Shown here piece after piece: positions 11,165 through 19,755 of a stretch of DNA of 64,000 bases. Under the pieces are notes generated by a model, which saw only the letters and a program-made list of their open reading frames with translations, made no database searches and was not told the origin of the DNA. The DNA is from Rubricoccus marinus (GTDB lineage Bacteria > Bacteroidota > Rhodothermia > Rhodothermales > Rubricoccaceae), in contig NZ_MQWB01000001.1 in assembly GCF_002257665.1 (NCBI RefSeq), positions 2,044,511 through 2,108,510 on the forward strand, written 5' to 3'. The position numbers were made by a program, and so were the translations under genes. How positions within the stretch are numbered: position 1 is the stretch's first letter; every line of letters starts with the position of its first letter.

Positions 11165-11926
11165 CTAGAGGTCGACCTTGGTCACGTCGTCACCGGTGCC
11201 GAGCTCGCGCTTCGGGTTCGGCAGCGTCCGACGGTTGCCGGCGCCGAGGGCGACAGGGCGGCCCATGTTCATCAGCGCCAGCGAGTCGATGAGCTCAACC
11301 GATGCCTCCTCCATGTCGGCCGTGATGCGGTCGATCTTGGAAACGCAGTAGTTGTAGAACACCTGCAGGATCATGGCCGCGATGAGGCCGAAGACCGTGG
11401 TCAGGAGGGCGATCTTGATACCACCGGCAACGAGGGTCGGCGAGATGTCACCGGCCTGCTGGATGGCGTCGAACGCCGCGACCATGCCGATAACGGTTCC
11501 GAGGAAGCCGAGCATCGGGGCGATGGTGATGAAGAGCGAGAGCCAGACGAGACCGCGCTCGAGGAAGCTCATCTCGATGGAGCCGTAGGAGACGACGGCC
11601 TTCTCGACCGCGTCCATGCCCTCGTCGTAGCGGAGCAGGCCTGCCTGAACGACGGAGGCGACGGGGCCGCGCGTGTTGGCGCAGACGTCCTCGGCCGCGC
11701 TGACGCCGCCGTTGTCCAGCGCCTCCTTGACGCGGGCCATGAACTTCGGCGCGTTGATGTCGGACCGGTTGAGAGACAGGATGCGCTCGAAGGCGATCGC
11801 GAGGCCGATGATGAGGGCGATAAGGATGGGCCACATCCATTCGCCACCCTCGTTAAAACGGTATACGAGATCGTTGACGTACCCGGACTCGGCGTCCTGG
11901 AGCAGGAAGAGGAGGGTGAGCTTCAT
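11165..11926 (-). CDS. exbB: ExbB/TolQ/MotA-family proton channel
   Basis: 253 aa. An N-terminal helix, a long cytoplasmic loop (about 50-130) and two C-terminal helices with the family core (LFITIAPMLGFLGTVIGMVAAFDAIQQAG, then IKIALLTTVFGLIAAMILQVFY). With the ExbD proteins it forms the inner-membrane motor that energises TonB-dependent transport or Tol-type envelope work. First gene of the operon. The coding sequence contains no copy of the 10-mer repeat, in contrast to most of the window. ATG at 11926. Confidence 0.92.
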   Translation of the reverse strand: MKLTLLFLLQDAESGYVNDLVYRFNEGGEWMWPILIALIIGLAIAFERILSLNRSDINAPKFMARVKEALDNGGVSAAEDVCANTRGPVASVVQAGLLRYDEGMDAVEKAVVSYGSIEMSFLERGLVWLSLFITIAPMLGFLGTVIGMVAAFDAIQQAGDISPTLVAGGIKIALLTTVFGLIAAMILQVFYNYCVSKIDRITADMEEASVELIDSLALMNMGRPVALGAGNRRTLPNPKRELGTGDDVTKVDL

Positions 11927-12347
11927 GGAACCTCTAGGTGGGGCAGGTGATGGCAGCCGGAGCCGCTATGGGGAGGGGGTCGGGAAAGGGGTGGGCTCGC
12001 GTCAGGAGATCGCCTCTGGCGTCAGTCGGCGCGGATCCGAGTGGAGGATCAATATCCCCATGGTGCCCAGGAATGTCAACGCAACGCGAAGCGCTGGGTG
12101 AAGGTCCCACGTTTGCGGGCCGCGCCCTGCACCCTCCCCAGACCGGCGGGTCTGCGCAGAGTTGCTCGCTCGCCATAGAAAGACGCTCACGCCCTTCTCG
12201 TTCGTGCCCCCGCACCGCGCGAAAGATCACGGACGCGCCAGAGGCGCGTTTCTACCCGATACGTTCACAGAGAAAGACGCCTCTGGCGGGTCATGTGCTC
12301 CGCGCCAGAGGCGTCGTCCCCACCAGAGGCGGACTGAATGGCAGTCG
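11927..12347. other. 421-bp intergenic region between exbB and ctp
   Basis: Separates two minus-strand genes, so it should hold the exbB promoter and the end of the protease gene. No convincing gene is seen on either strand. It contains at least five 10-mer repeat copies (near 12015, 12237, 12281, 12305 and a partial one at 12321), two of which form the hairpin listed separately. I see no riboswitch or clear operator. Confidence 0.6.
12276..12315. repeat. 13-bp-arm hairpin built from two 10-mer repeats
   Basis: GACGCCTCTGGCG (12276-12288) and CGCCAGAGGCGTC (12303-12315) are perfectly complementary around 14 bases. The complementarity extends three bases beyond the 10-mer. It lies just downstream of the processing protease gene (minus strand, ending at 12348), as expected of a transcription end or 3'-stabilising hairpin; there is no U-run. 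Confidence 0.75.
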
Positions 12348-14033
12348 CTACAGCGACGCGAGGCGCGAGGCGGTATCCCAGAGACGGGTCGCCTGCGTCA
12401 GCGTCGGGTCGATCTGCCCGACGACCGGGAAGAAGGCGTCGATGCCGAACGTGCGGCGGGCGATAAAGGCCCGGATGCGCGTCTCGATCGTGGTGCGCGC
12501 CTCGTCGAGTTCGGCGCGCGAGATCGCGTCGGCGTCGTCCTCTCCGGAGCGCTCGTCCACGACGCGCGTGCCGGTGCGCTCGGCAAAGGCGAGGAACTCC
12601 TCCATCGTGCCTGCCGGAAGCTCATAGCCTCTGGCGAAGGCGCGCTGGCGTCCCTCCCACTCCGCTGCGATCCCCGGATGAGACGCGACGAACTCGCGCG
12701 CAAACTGGCTGTCCAGCGCCTTGCCGATTACGATCTGGCCCGTCCGCGAGAGCGTGTCGATCCCCACGACGTAGTCGGGGAAGATGCCGCCACCGCCGTA
12801 GACGGTCCGGCCGCCATCGGTTTGGTACTTGAGCGAATCCGGGAGCAGGGACGCGAACGCGTCGCCGTCCATCATGCCACCGGCCTCGATCTTCTCGGCG
12901 ATGGCGTCGCGGAGCTCGCGCTTGTGCGAGAAGTAATCGTCGTCACTTTCGCCGACCTCATAGGGGGTCTGAATAAGGCGCCCGGTTGGGGTGTAATAGC
13001 GCGAGACGGTCATCTGCATCACCGAGCCATCGGAAAGCGGGAACTGCTGCTGCACGAGCCCCTTGCCAAAGGTCTGGCGCCCGACGAGCAGGCCGCGGTC
13101 GTGGTCCTGCACGGCGCCTGCGACGATCTCGCTCGCGCTCGCGCTGTTCTCGTTGACGAGCACGATCAGCGGGTCATCCTCGAACATCCCGCCAGAGGTG
13201 GCGACGTACTGACGGCGGTTGCGTGGGTGACGGCTATCGGTGTAGACGATCATCTCGCCAGCCTCCAAGAACTCGTCGGAGATGGCGTACGCCTGATCGA
13301 GCAGGCCGCCAGCGTTGTCACGCAGGTCCAGCACGAGGCGCTCCATGCCCTGAGCGCGGAGTTCGCGGATGGACTGCTTGACCTCCTCGTGGCTGGTGCG
13401 CGCAAAGCGCTGGAGCTTGATGTAGCCCGTCTCATCGTCCAGCATGTAGGTGGAGACGACGGTTTCGAGCGGGATCCGGTCGCGGGTGATCGTGAACTCC
13501 AGCGGCTGGCGGAAGCCGGGCCGCTTCACCACGAGGTCCACTCGCGTACCGCGCGGGCCCTTGAGGTACTTCTGCACGAGCTCGGTATCGAAGCCGACCG
13601 AGCTGGTGTCGTCGATCATGACGATCCGGTCTCCGGCCTCCAAGCCAGCCTCCTCGCTGGGGCCACCCGCGATGGGCATCAGGACAACGAGCGTGTCCTG
13701 ATCGGCCTCGCCCTCAACGAACTCGTAGTAGATCCCGATGCCGTCGAACGTCGCGTTAAAGCTCTCGCGGACGGCGCGCATCTCCTCTGGCGAGATGTAA
13801 ATGGAGTGCGGGTCGAGGTCGGCCAACATGCCCTCGATGGCGCTCTCGGCCAGCTTTGCTGAGTCCACGTCCTCGACGTAGGACTCGATGATGAGGTTGT
13901 ACGCCTCTTGCACCTTCATCGACTGCTGCACGCCTTCCGAGGAGGAGAACGCGCCGCCCACCTGAAAGACGAGGGCGAGTGCGAGGGCAAGGGCACCGGT
14001 GGCAAGCGCCGGGCGGAGACGAGAGCGGGTCAT
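12348..14033 (-). CDS. S41-family C-terminal processing peptidase
   Basis: 561 aa. A hydrophobic N-terminal segment (about 9-30) targets it to the periplasm. Then a tail-processing N-domain, a PDZ domain (about 95-180), and the S41 protease core with VLDLRDNAGGLLDQA, the nucleophile region ENSASASE (Ser at about 299) and the general-base Lys324 in TFGKG. The C-terminal ~170 residues are an extension found in Bacteroidota-type CTPs. The enzyme trims or degrades periplasmic proteins from their C-termini. The start ATG at 14033 gives the signal segment; an upstream in-frame Met adds a non-signal stretch. Confidence 0.92.
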   Translation of the reverse strand: MTRSRLRPALATGALALALALVFQVGGAFSSSEGVQQSMKVQEAYNLIIESYVEDVDSAKLAESAIEGMLADLDPHSIYISPEEMRAVRESFNATFDGIGIYYEFVEGEADQDTLVVLMPIAGGPSEEAGLEAGDRIVMIDDTSSVGFDTELVQKYLKGPRGTRVDLVVKRPGFRQPLEFTITRDRIPLETVVSTYMLDDETGYIKLQRFARTSHEEVKQSIRELRAQGMERLVLDLRDNAGGLLDQAYAISDEFLEAGEMIVYTDSRHPRNRRQYVATSGGMFEDDPLIVLVNENSASASEIVAGAVQDHDRGLLVGRQTFGKGLVQQQFPLSDGSVMQMTVSRYYTPTGRLIQTPYEVGESDDDYFSHKRELRDAIAEKIEAGGMMDGDAFASLLPDSLKYQTDGGRTVYGGGGIFPDYVVGIDTLSRTGQIVIGKALDSQFAREFVASHPGIAAEWEGRQRAFARGYELPAGTMEEFLAFAERTGTRVVDERSGEDDADAISRAELDEARTTIETRIRAFIARRTFGIDAFFPVVGQIDPTLTQATRLWDTASRLASL

Positions 14034-14105
14034 GGAGTGCGGGGATGGATAGAGGCCGAACGCGGCCCCGAAAGCCGTTCGTGCCCGCCAGAGGCGGCAC
14101 ACGCG

Positions 14106-14113
14106 TCAAGATA
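14106..14113 (-). promoter_or_regulatory. TAnnTT promoter-like element of ctp
   Basis: Minus strand TATCTTGA, 72 bases before the ctp start. The same octamer precedes the GWxTD gene (36912-36919). It fits TAnnTTTG at six of eight positions. Confidence 0.35.
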
Positions 14114-14202
14114 TGTGGGTGGACGCTAGGCGAGTCCGAGCGGTTGCACGCGGGCCTCTGGCGGTCGTCTGCCGCGGTCACCCCGGCGTTTCAAATGCCT
14201 TC

Positions 14203-14220
14203 GCCTCTGGCGCCAGAGGC
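14203..14220. repeat. perfect 18-bp palindrome of the 10-mer repeat
   Basis: GCCTCTGGCGCCAGAGGC, six bases beyond the stop codon of the minus-strand glycosyltransferase gene. Position suits a 3'-end hairpin. Confidence 0.85.
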
Positions 14221-14226
14221 TGCCAT

Positions 14227-15027
14227 TTAGCGCACGACTTCCCACTCGGTCGACCGCGAGCGGTCGCCGAGGGCCACCCAGGTGGCGTTGAGCGCCCAGG
14301 CGCCCATCGTGCGGAACAGGCCGCGCTGACGGTACCGCCGCGGGCTCTCGTGGACGATGTGACGCCAGAGGAATGCCACGCGCGCGCCCGGGTGGCGCAG
14401 CACGCGCTTAAACAGGTCGAAGTCCTCGCCCGCTGCGAGGTGCTCGCGGTAGCCCCCGACGGCCTCGAACACGTCGCGGCGGACGGCGTGAACCTCTCCC
14501 CTGCCCATGCCGACGATGCGCAGCGTGTTGATGCCCCAATACAGAGCGTTGCACGCGCCGAGCACGACGCGCTCCATCGGCCGGGCCTCTTGCGGGTCCA
14601 CAATCACGCGGCACGTGGCGGCGCCGTGGGTCCGCGCGGCGGCTGTCACCTCGCGAATAAACAGGGGCAGGTCCTCCGGCAACCCGATGTCGGCGTTCAA
14701 GAAGAGGAGCACGTCGCCCGCTTCCGCTAGAGCCTCGTGGGCGCCGGCGTTGCGCCCGGCCGCGATAGTCTGCCGGTGCGCGGCATCGTGCACCACGACG
14801 CGGTCGGCGAGGCTGAGCGCGATGGCGAGCGTGCCGTCGGTGGAGCCGCCGTCGCTGACGATGATCTCCACGTCCAGGCCGCTGGCGTGCTCGCGGAGCG
14901 GGCGCAGAAGCGTGGCGAGCGTGGTCTCCTCGTTGAGCGTCGGCACGACGACGCTGACCCGCGGGGCGGGCGGCGAGGCAGAGCGGGCCGCGTCGGGCGC
15001 GGCGATCGTGGTCGCGGAAGACGGCAT
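14227..15027 (-). CDS. family 2 glycosyltransferase
   Basis: 266 aa GT-A fold enzyme. VSVVVPTLNEE opens the domain; IIVSDGGSTDGT binds the nucleotide sugar; LLFLNADIGLP supplies the metal-binding Asp (DXD-like NAD); GGYREHLAAGEDFDLFKRV carries the acceptor-side ED motif. It resembles the TIGR04283 (arsenosugar/sterol-like) transferase group. A DUF2064 protein (TIGR04282 type), which often accompanies that group, lies far away at 49.9 kb. ATG at 15027 is preferred; a GTG eight codons upstream is possible. A TACCTTCG promoter element lies four bases before this ATG. Confidence 0.82.
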   Translation of the reverse strand: MPSSATTIAAPDAARSASPPAPRVSVVVPTLNEETTLATLLRPLREHASGLDVEIIVSDGGSTDGTLAIALSLADRVVVHDAAHRQTIAAGRNAGAHEALAEAGDVLLFLNADIGLPEDLPLFIREVTAAARTHGAATCRVIVDPQEARPMERVVLGACNALYWGINTLRIVGMGRGEVHAVRRDVFEAVGGYREHLAAGEDFDLFKRVLRHPGARVAFLWRHIVHESPRRYRQRGLFRTMGAWALNATWVALGDRSRSTEWEVVR

Positions 15028-15030
15028 GCG

Positions 15031-15038
15031 CGAAGGTA
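15031..15038 (-). promoter_or_regulatory. TAnnTTCG promoter element, near-leaderless
   Basis: Minus strand TACCTTCG followed by CGC and the ATG of the glycosyltransferase. If used, transcription would start at or next to the start codon. Confidence 0.4.
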
Positions 15039-15134
15039 GGCCCGCCGCCACGCCAGAGGCTGCACGAGTCGGCAGATCTCGGCGCGGGCGAACCCGTCGG
15101 GCCGTGCGGTGTACGCGGTGCTTTCCCAGAGATC

Positions 15135-16781
15135 ATGACGAACAAACTCATCGCCCGCCAGCTGCGCACCGCTGGCGAACTGCTCGAACTCACAGGCGGC
15201 AACGCGTTTCGCGCGCGGGCCTTCGCCTCCGCCTCCCGGACCGTGGACCGCATGGACGAGCCCGCCGCCCAGTACGACGTGCAGGAGCTGACGACCGTCC
15301 GCGGCATCGGCAAAGGCATCGCCGCCGATATCCGCGAGATCGTCGAGACCGGCACGCTTTCGCTCAACGAGTCGCTTTTGCAGAGCCTCCCGCCGGGCCT
15401 CCCCGAGGTGCTCCGCGTGAAGGGCCTCGGCCCCAAAAAGGTCCGCGCGATGTGGCAGGAACTGGACGTGGCCAGCCTGGAAGACCTAGAGCAGGCCGCG
15501 GCCTCTGGCGCGCTCGCCTCGCTCCCCGGCTTCGGCGCCAAAACCGTCCAGAACGTCCTCGCGAGCATCGAGCAACTCAAGGTGTACCGCGGCAAGTCCC
15601 ACTACGCCAAGGCGCTTCCCGAGGCCGAAGCCGCCCGCGATGCGCTCCGAGCCGCAGGCCATCGCGCCGAAATCACGGGCGCCATCCGCCGCCAGTGCAT
15701 CATCATCGACCGCGCCGAGATCGTGACCGACGCGTCGCCAGAGGCCGCCGCCGCTGCGCTGAGCGCGTACCGCGTGACCGACGGCATGGGCACGCTCCCC
15801 AACGGTCAGCCGCTCCACCTCCATACCGCCTCGCCAGAGGCCTTTGGAACCGTCCTCTGGCGCACGACCGGCAGCGAGGCCCACCTCGGCCTCTGGCGCG
15901 AGGCGTTCGGCGAGCCCGACGACGTGGCCGAGGAGTCCGAGATTTTCGAGGCCGCGGGCGTCGGGTTCATCCCGCCGCCGATCCGAGAGGGTACGTGGGA
16001 GGTGCAGGCCGCCAGAGGCGGGACGCTCCCCACGCTCGTGACGCTGGAGGATCTGCGCGGCACGCTCCACAACCACAGCACGTGGAGCGACGGCGCCGAC
16101 ACGCTCCACGAGATGGCGGAGGCAGCCCGCGCCAGAGGCCTCACGTATTACGGCATTGGCGATCACAGCCGAAGCCTGCACATCGCGCACGGCCTTTCAC
16201 TAGAAGAGCTCGCGGCGCAGCAGAAAGAAGCCGCCGAGTTGAACGAGGCGTACGCCGCCAGAGGCGAGGACTTCCGCATCCTCACGGGCTCGGAGTGCGA
16301 CATCCTCCAGGACGGCACGATGGACTTCCCGGACAGTGCCCTCGCGGAACTCGACGTCGTCGTGGCCAGCGTGCACATCAACCTTTCGATGACTGAGGCC
16401 GAGGCGACGGAGCGGATCCTCCGAGCCGTCGCGAACCCACACGTCGACATCCTGGGCCACGCTACCGGGCGGCTGCTTCTCCGCCGCGAGGGCTACCCCA
16501 TCAACGTGGACGCGGTCCTGGACGCCTGCGCGGAGCACCATACCGCCATCGAGCTCAACGCCAACCCGTGGCGCCTGGACTTGGACTGGCAGCACCTCCG
16601 CGCGGCGCGCGAGCGGGGCATCCCGGTCTCCATCAACCCGGACGCCCACGTGACGGACGGGCTGGACGACACGCGCTGGGGCGTGGCGGCGGCGCAGAAG
16701 GCGGGGCTGGAAGCCGCCGACGTGCTCAACGCTCGCTCTCGCGAAGCGCTTCTGGAGTGGACCGGCGCCACGGTTTCCTGA
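15135..16781 (+). CDS. PolX-like protein with PHP phosphoesterase; polymerase site degenerate
   Basis: 548 aa with the full layout of bacterial PolX: N-terminal 8-kDa-like and fingers regions with helix-hairpin-helix motifs (TVRGIGKGIAADI, RVKGLGPKKV), a polymerase palm, then a C-terminal PHP domain (about 310-540). In the palm the usual GSxRRxxxxxxDxD reads GAIRRQCIIIDRAE (182-195): the two catalytic Asp positions are Arg193 and Glu195, and the third-Asp strand reads QPLHLHTASPEAF. The PHP metal ligands are present (LHNHSTWSDGAD, GIGDHS, GSECDIL, ASVHINL, ILGHATG, NPDAH). I expect a DNA end-processing nuclease or phosphoesterase without nucleotide transfer. ATG at 15135; no obvious Shine-Dalgarno. 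Confidence 0.85.
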   Translation: MTNKLIARQLRTAGELLELTGGNAFRARAFASASRTVDRMDEPAAQYDVQELTTVRGIGKGIAADIREIVETGTLSLNESLLQSLPPGLPEVLRVKGLGPKKVRAMWQELDVASLEDLEQAAASGALASLPGFGAKTVQNVLASIEQLKVYRGKSHYAKALPEAEAARDALRAAGHRAEITGAIRRQCIIIDRAEIVTDASPEAAAAALSAYRVTDGMGTLPNGQPLHLHTASPEAFGTVLWRTTGSEAHLGLWREAFGEPDDVAEESEIFEAAGVGFIPPPIREGTWEVQAARGGTLPTLVTLEDLRGTLHNHSTWSDGADTLHEMAEAARARGLTYYGIGDHSRSLHIAHGLSLEELAAQQKEAAELNEAYAARGEDFRILTGSECDILQDGTMDFPDSALAELDVVVASVHINLSMTEAEATERILRAVANPHVDILGHATGRLLLRREGYPINVDAVLDACAEHHTAIELNANPWRLDLDWQHLRAARERGIPVSINPDAHVTDGLDDTRWGVAAAQKAGLEAADVLNARSREALLEWTGATVS

Positions 16782-16804
16782 CGGCCTCGCTTCGCCTCAC
16801 TGGC

Positions 16805-16812
16805 TAGCTTCC
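16805..16812 (+). promoter_or_regulatory. TAnnTT promoter element
   Basis: TAGCTTCC, 19 bases before the GTG start at 16832. It matches the recurrent TAnCTTCG-type element of this window at seven of eight positions. Confidence 0.4.
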
Positions 16813-16831
16813 CTCTCCTTCCTCCGCCTTC

Positions 16832-18769
16832 GTGTCGCGCGTTTTTCTTTTCCTCGGCGTCGCCCTCCTCGGCGTTCTCCTCCTTGTCGGGGCGCTGGCG
16901 CTGCTCGCGTACGGGCCTGAGGCGCAGCGAGACGGAACGGTCGAGGTGGCCGGCCTGGACGCGGAATCGCGCGTGAGTTGGTCGCCCGACGCCGGGGTTG
17001 CGGTGGACGCCGATAGCGAGACGGCGCTCTGGACCGGGCTCGGATACGCCCACACCGCCGATTACGGATGGTCGGTGGCGCTCTGGCGCCAGGCGGCCCT
17101 GGGTTCGCTCTCCGCGTGGGTTGGAACCGAAGCGCTGGAGGTGGACCGGCACGCCCGCCAGCTCGGCTTCGGCGCGCTCGCGCGAGAGGCCTACGCTGCC
17201 CTTCCCGACGAGGACCGCGCGGCGGTCGATGCCTATGCCAGAGGCGTCCGCCTCGCGTTCGACGACGCCGCCGTAGCAGAGCGCGACGAGTTCGTGCGCC
17301 TGGGCGTTGACATCGCGTCGTGGGAGCCGTGGCACGCGCTTGCCATCGAGCGCATGGTGGCGTGGCTGGGCACCTCGCCCGAGGCGCGCGCCGCCGGAGC
17401 CTCTGGCGAAAGCACCGCGCAGCGGGACTTCGCGCATGCGGACTCCCTGTTCCGCGATGCCCTCGCGCTGGGCGGCCTGGAGCATGCACGGGCTTACACC
17501 GCGAACACCTCTGAGGGACTCACGCTGGTCTCGCACCAACCGTACGGCGCCTCCGCCCTTCCCCTGCTCGTCGGCGCGAGGCTGAGCCTGGGCGGGCGGG
17601 CTCGCACCGTCGGAACCGTCCCGGGCACGCTGATCCTGGCCTCTGGCGCAAACGCCTGGTCCGTCTTCCTCACCTCGGACGCCACGATCTCGCCCGACAC
17701 GAGCGCCACGCCGCCACCCGTCTTTAGCCGCCTCGTGGACCGCGACGGCGACGAGCGCCTTATCGAGATCCTCCGCAACCGCCAGGGGCTCGTCCTCCGC
17801 GCGCCGACCAATGCGCCGCGCGACACGCTCGCCATCGACGCGGACAGCGGCCAGCCGGTCCTGGCCGAGCCGGAACTGGAAGACGCCGGCCTGAGGCTCC
17901 GCTGGACCGGCTTCCAGCCGGTCTCGGATGTGGGCGCGTTCCGCGCGCTTCTCGCTAGCCGCGCCCCCGCGTTCCGCCTGTTCCGCGGCGACGGCCTCAC
18001 GGTCTCAGGCGGCCGCGCGAGCGTTCTAGGCTCGCCGGTCGTCTCCTCCCGGGATTCTGGCTGGACGTTCGCCGGCGCGCACCCCACGTCGGCCCTTGCA
18101 GCGCCGCGGCTCGCCACACTCGCCGAGCAGCGCCCGGCGCTCTCGCCAGAGGCCTTCGCGACAGACCTCGGCAGTCCCTGGGCTGCTCTCGACGCGCGGC
18201 GCCTCGTGCGCGCGCTCGGCAACCGCGACTCGCTGAGCCTCGATCTCCAAGACGCCTACGCGTTCCTACGCGGCTGGGACGGCCAGTACACGCCAGAGGC
18301 CGTCGCCCCCACCATCGCGGAGGCGTGGATCGACGCGCAGCGAAAGGTCTTCGGCCGCGACGCCGACCTCCGCCAGCGGGCGGACTCCATCCTCATCAAG
18401 CAGACGCTGCGCCTCGGCCTCGCCACGCTGCGGGACTCGCTCGGCCCACGTGCGGGCACCTGGAACTGGGACCGCCTCGTCGGCGACCTCCGGTACCCCA
18501 TCCTCGGCAGTTCCACCGGGACGTACGCGCCTCTGGCGTCACGGACCGGCGGGCATCCCAGCGCGCTCGTGCCTGCCGGGTCGCTCGTGCTGGAAGGCCC
18601 GCCCGGACCCGCCGTGTTCTCTATGTGGGCCTCTGGCGACGATGTCGTCACGCTTCGCCCCTCGGTCAGCCGCGGCGCTCCGCGCGATGGCCGGGACCCC
18701 GTTTTGCGCCGCCTCTGGCGTCGGTCTTCGCCAGAGGCCCCCGTTCTCCGGCTCGTTCCCGCTCGATGA
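16832..18769 (+). CDS. penicillin-acylase-family protein lacking the catalytic serine
   Basis: 645 aa with an N-terminal membrane/signal segment (about 4-27). TGLGYAHTADYGWSVALWRQ, followed by LGSLSAWVG, is the conserved alpha-chain block of penicillin acylase Ntn-hydrolases. Active members self-cleave before Ser-Asn-x-Trp, and that Ser is the nucleophile. Here the motif reads GANAW: position 273 is Ala (codon GCA at 17648-17650). The first base of that codon is the last base of a GCCTCTGGCG repeat (17639-17648). Neither autoprocessing nor hydrolysis is expected. The GTG start at 16832 begins the hydrophobic segment. Its TGA overlaps the next gene's ATG. Confidence 0.8.
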   Translation: MSRVFLFLGVALLGVLLLVGALALLAYGPEAQRDGTVEVAGLDAESRVSWSPDAGVAVDADSETALWTGLGYAHTADYGWSVALWRQAALGSLSAWVGTEALEVDRHARQLGFGALAREAYAALPDEDRAAVDAYARGVRLAFDDAAVAERDEFVRLGVDIASWEPWHALAIERMVAWLGTSPEARAAGASGESTAQRDFAHADSLFRDALALGGLEHARAYTANTSEGLTLVSHQPYGASALPLLVGARLSLGGRARTVGTVPGTLILASGANAWSVFLTSDATISPDTSATPPPVFSRLVDRDGDERLIEILRNRQGLVLRAPTNAPRDTLAIDADSGQPVLAEPELEDAGLRLRWTGFQPVSDVGAFRALLASRAPAFRLFRGDGLTVSGGRASVLGSPVVSSRDSGWTFAGAHPTSALAAPRLATLAEQRPALSPEAFATDLGSPWAALDARRLVRALGNRDSLSLDLQDAYAFLRGWDGQYTPEAVAPTIAEAWIDAQRKVFGRDADLRQRADSILIKQTLRLGLATLRDSLGPRAGTWNWDRLVGDLRYPILGSSTGTYAPLASRTGGHPSALVPAGSLVLEGPPGPAVFSMWASGDDVVTLRPSVSRGAPRDGRDPVLRRLWRRSSPEAPVLRLVPAR

Positions 18770-19677
18770 TGACTGCTGATCCTTCTCTCGTTATCGGCCT
18801 CGACGCCGGTGGCACCAAAACGGCGGCCCACGCGCGCCTGGGCTCTCGCGAGTTCACGCTCACCGGGCCGGGAACGAACGTCCTCCGCGACGGGACGGAC
18901 GCGGCGGCCCGCACCCTCGCGGAAATCGTCCGCGAAGCCTCTGGCGAAGCCGGGGGCGCCGCCGTCTCGTCGGTCTGTGCCGGCGTGGCCGGAGCCGGGC
19001 GCGAGCCCGAGCGGTCGCAGTTGGAGTTCTCCCTGGCGGCTTCGCTGGGGACCGACGTCACCGTTCGCGTGGTCCACGACGCGCACATCGCCCTGGACGC
19101 GGCGTGGGAAGGCGGCAGCGGCGCTGTGCTCGTCGTCGGGACCGGTTCGGTGCTGTTCGGGCGTACCGAAGAAGGCGAGATGGTCCGCGCCGGGGGCTGG
19201 GGCTCGCGCCTGGGCGACGACGGGAGCGGGACCGCGCTTGGCCGCGCCGCCGTTCGCGCCACGCTTGCGGCGTTCGACGGGGGCCCTCCCACCGCGCTAA
19301 CCGAACGGTTCGCCGAAAGCGAAGACCTCCATTCCGCCGCCGACGTGGTCCATGTCGTCTACGAAGCCAACAGGCCTCTGGCGTCGTTCGCGCCCGTTCT
19401 GCTGGCGGCGTGCGAGGCCGGCGACTGGGTGGCCGAGCAGGCGCTTATGCGCGAGACCAACGCACTCGGGCAACAGGCCGGGTGGCTCGCGACGCGCGTG
19501 GCGGATACGCTCACGCACCGCCTCGCGCTTGTAGGCGGCCTCTCCGGCGAGCCCGTCTACCGTGCGGCGCTTACCAGCGCGCTGGACCGCCACCTACCTG
19601 GCTGGGCCATCGAGGCCGATCCGCCGCCGCCCGTCCGCGGCGCGCTCTGGATGGCCGAAGCGCTCGTCGCCGCCTAG
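18766..19677 (+). CDS. BadF/BadG/BcrA/BcrD-type ATPase (N-acetylglucosamine kinase-like)
   Basis: 303 aa, ASKHA fold. Phosphate-1 motif VIGLDAGGTKTAAHARLG at the N-terminus, VCAGVAGAGR, phosphate-2 motif VVGTGSVLFG, then GGWGSRLGDDGSGTALGR, as in eukaryotic-type GlcNAc kinases, and an adenosine motif ALVGGLSGEPVYR. No Fe-S cysteines of the benzoyl-CoA reductase activators are present, so sugar kinase is the better call. The ATG at 18766 overlaps the TGA of the acylase-like gene (ATGA), so the two are translationally coupled; a second ATG follows at 18769. Confidence 0.85.
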   Translation: MMTADPSLVIGLDAGGTKTAAHARLGSREFTLTGPGTNVLRDGTDAAARTLAEIVREASGEAGGAAVSSVCAGVAGAGREPERSQLEFSLAASLGTDVTVRVVHDAHIALDAAWEGGSGAVLVVGTGSVLFGRTEEGEMVRAGGWGSRLGDDGSGTALGRAAVRATLAAFDGGPPTALTERFAESEDLHSAADVVHVVYEANRPLASFAPVLLAACEAGDWVAEQALMRETNALGQQAGWLATRVADTLTHRLALVGGLSGEPVYRAALTSALDRHLPGWAIEADPPPPVRGALWMAEALVAA

Positions 19678-19686
19678 CCGGCGCAC

Positions 19687-19717
19687 AAAAAAGGGCGGCC
19701 TCTGGAGAGACCGCCCA
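19687..19717 (-). terminator. intrinsic terminator of the superoxide dismutase gene
   Basis: On the minus strand, a GGGCGGTC... stem pairs with ...GGCCGCCC and is followed by TTTTTT (plus strand: AAAAAA then GGGCGGCC ... ACCGCCC). A slightly altered 10-mer repeat (GCCTCTGGAG) forms part of the stem. One of the few canonical U-tract terminators in the window. Confidence 0.8.
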
Positions 19718-19730
19718 ATGCGTCGCGCGC

Positions 19731-19748
19731 GCCTCTGGCGCCAGAGGC
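19731..19748. repeat. perfect 18-bp palindrome of the 10-mer repeat
   Basis: GCCTCTGGCGCCAGAGGC between the convergent BadF-type kinase and superoxide dismutase genes, seven bases beyond the dismutase stop and next to the U-tract terminator. Confidence 0.85.
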
Positions 19749-19755
19749 CGGCGAG

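Noticed and set aside
12002-12190. 62-codon frame in the exbB-ctp spacer
   Set aside because: Composition matches repeat and spacer DNA; no start signal and no family; PEA comes from a 10-mer.
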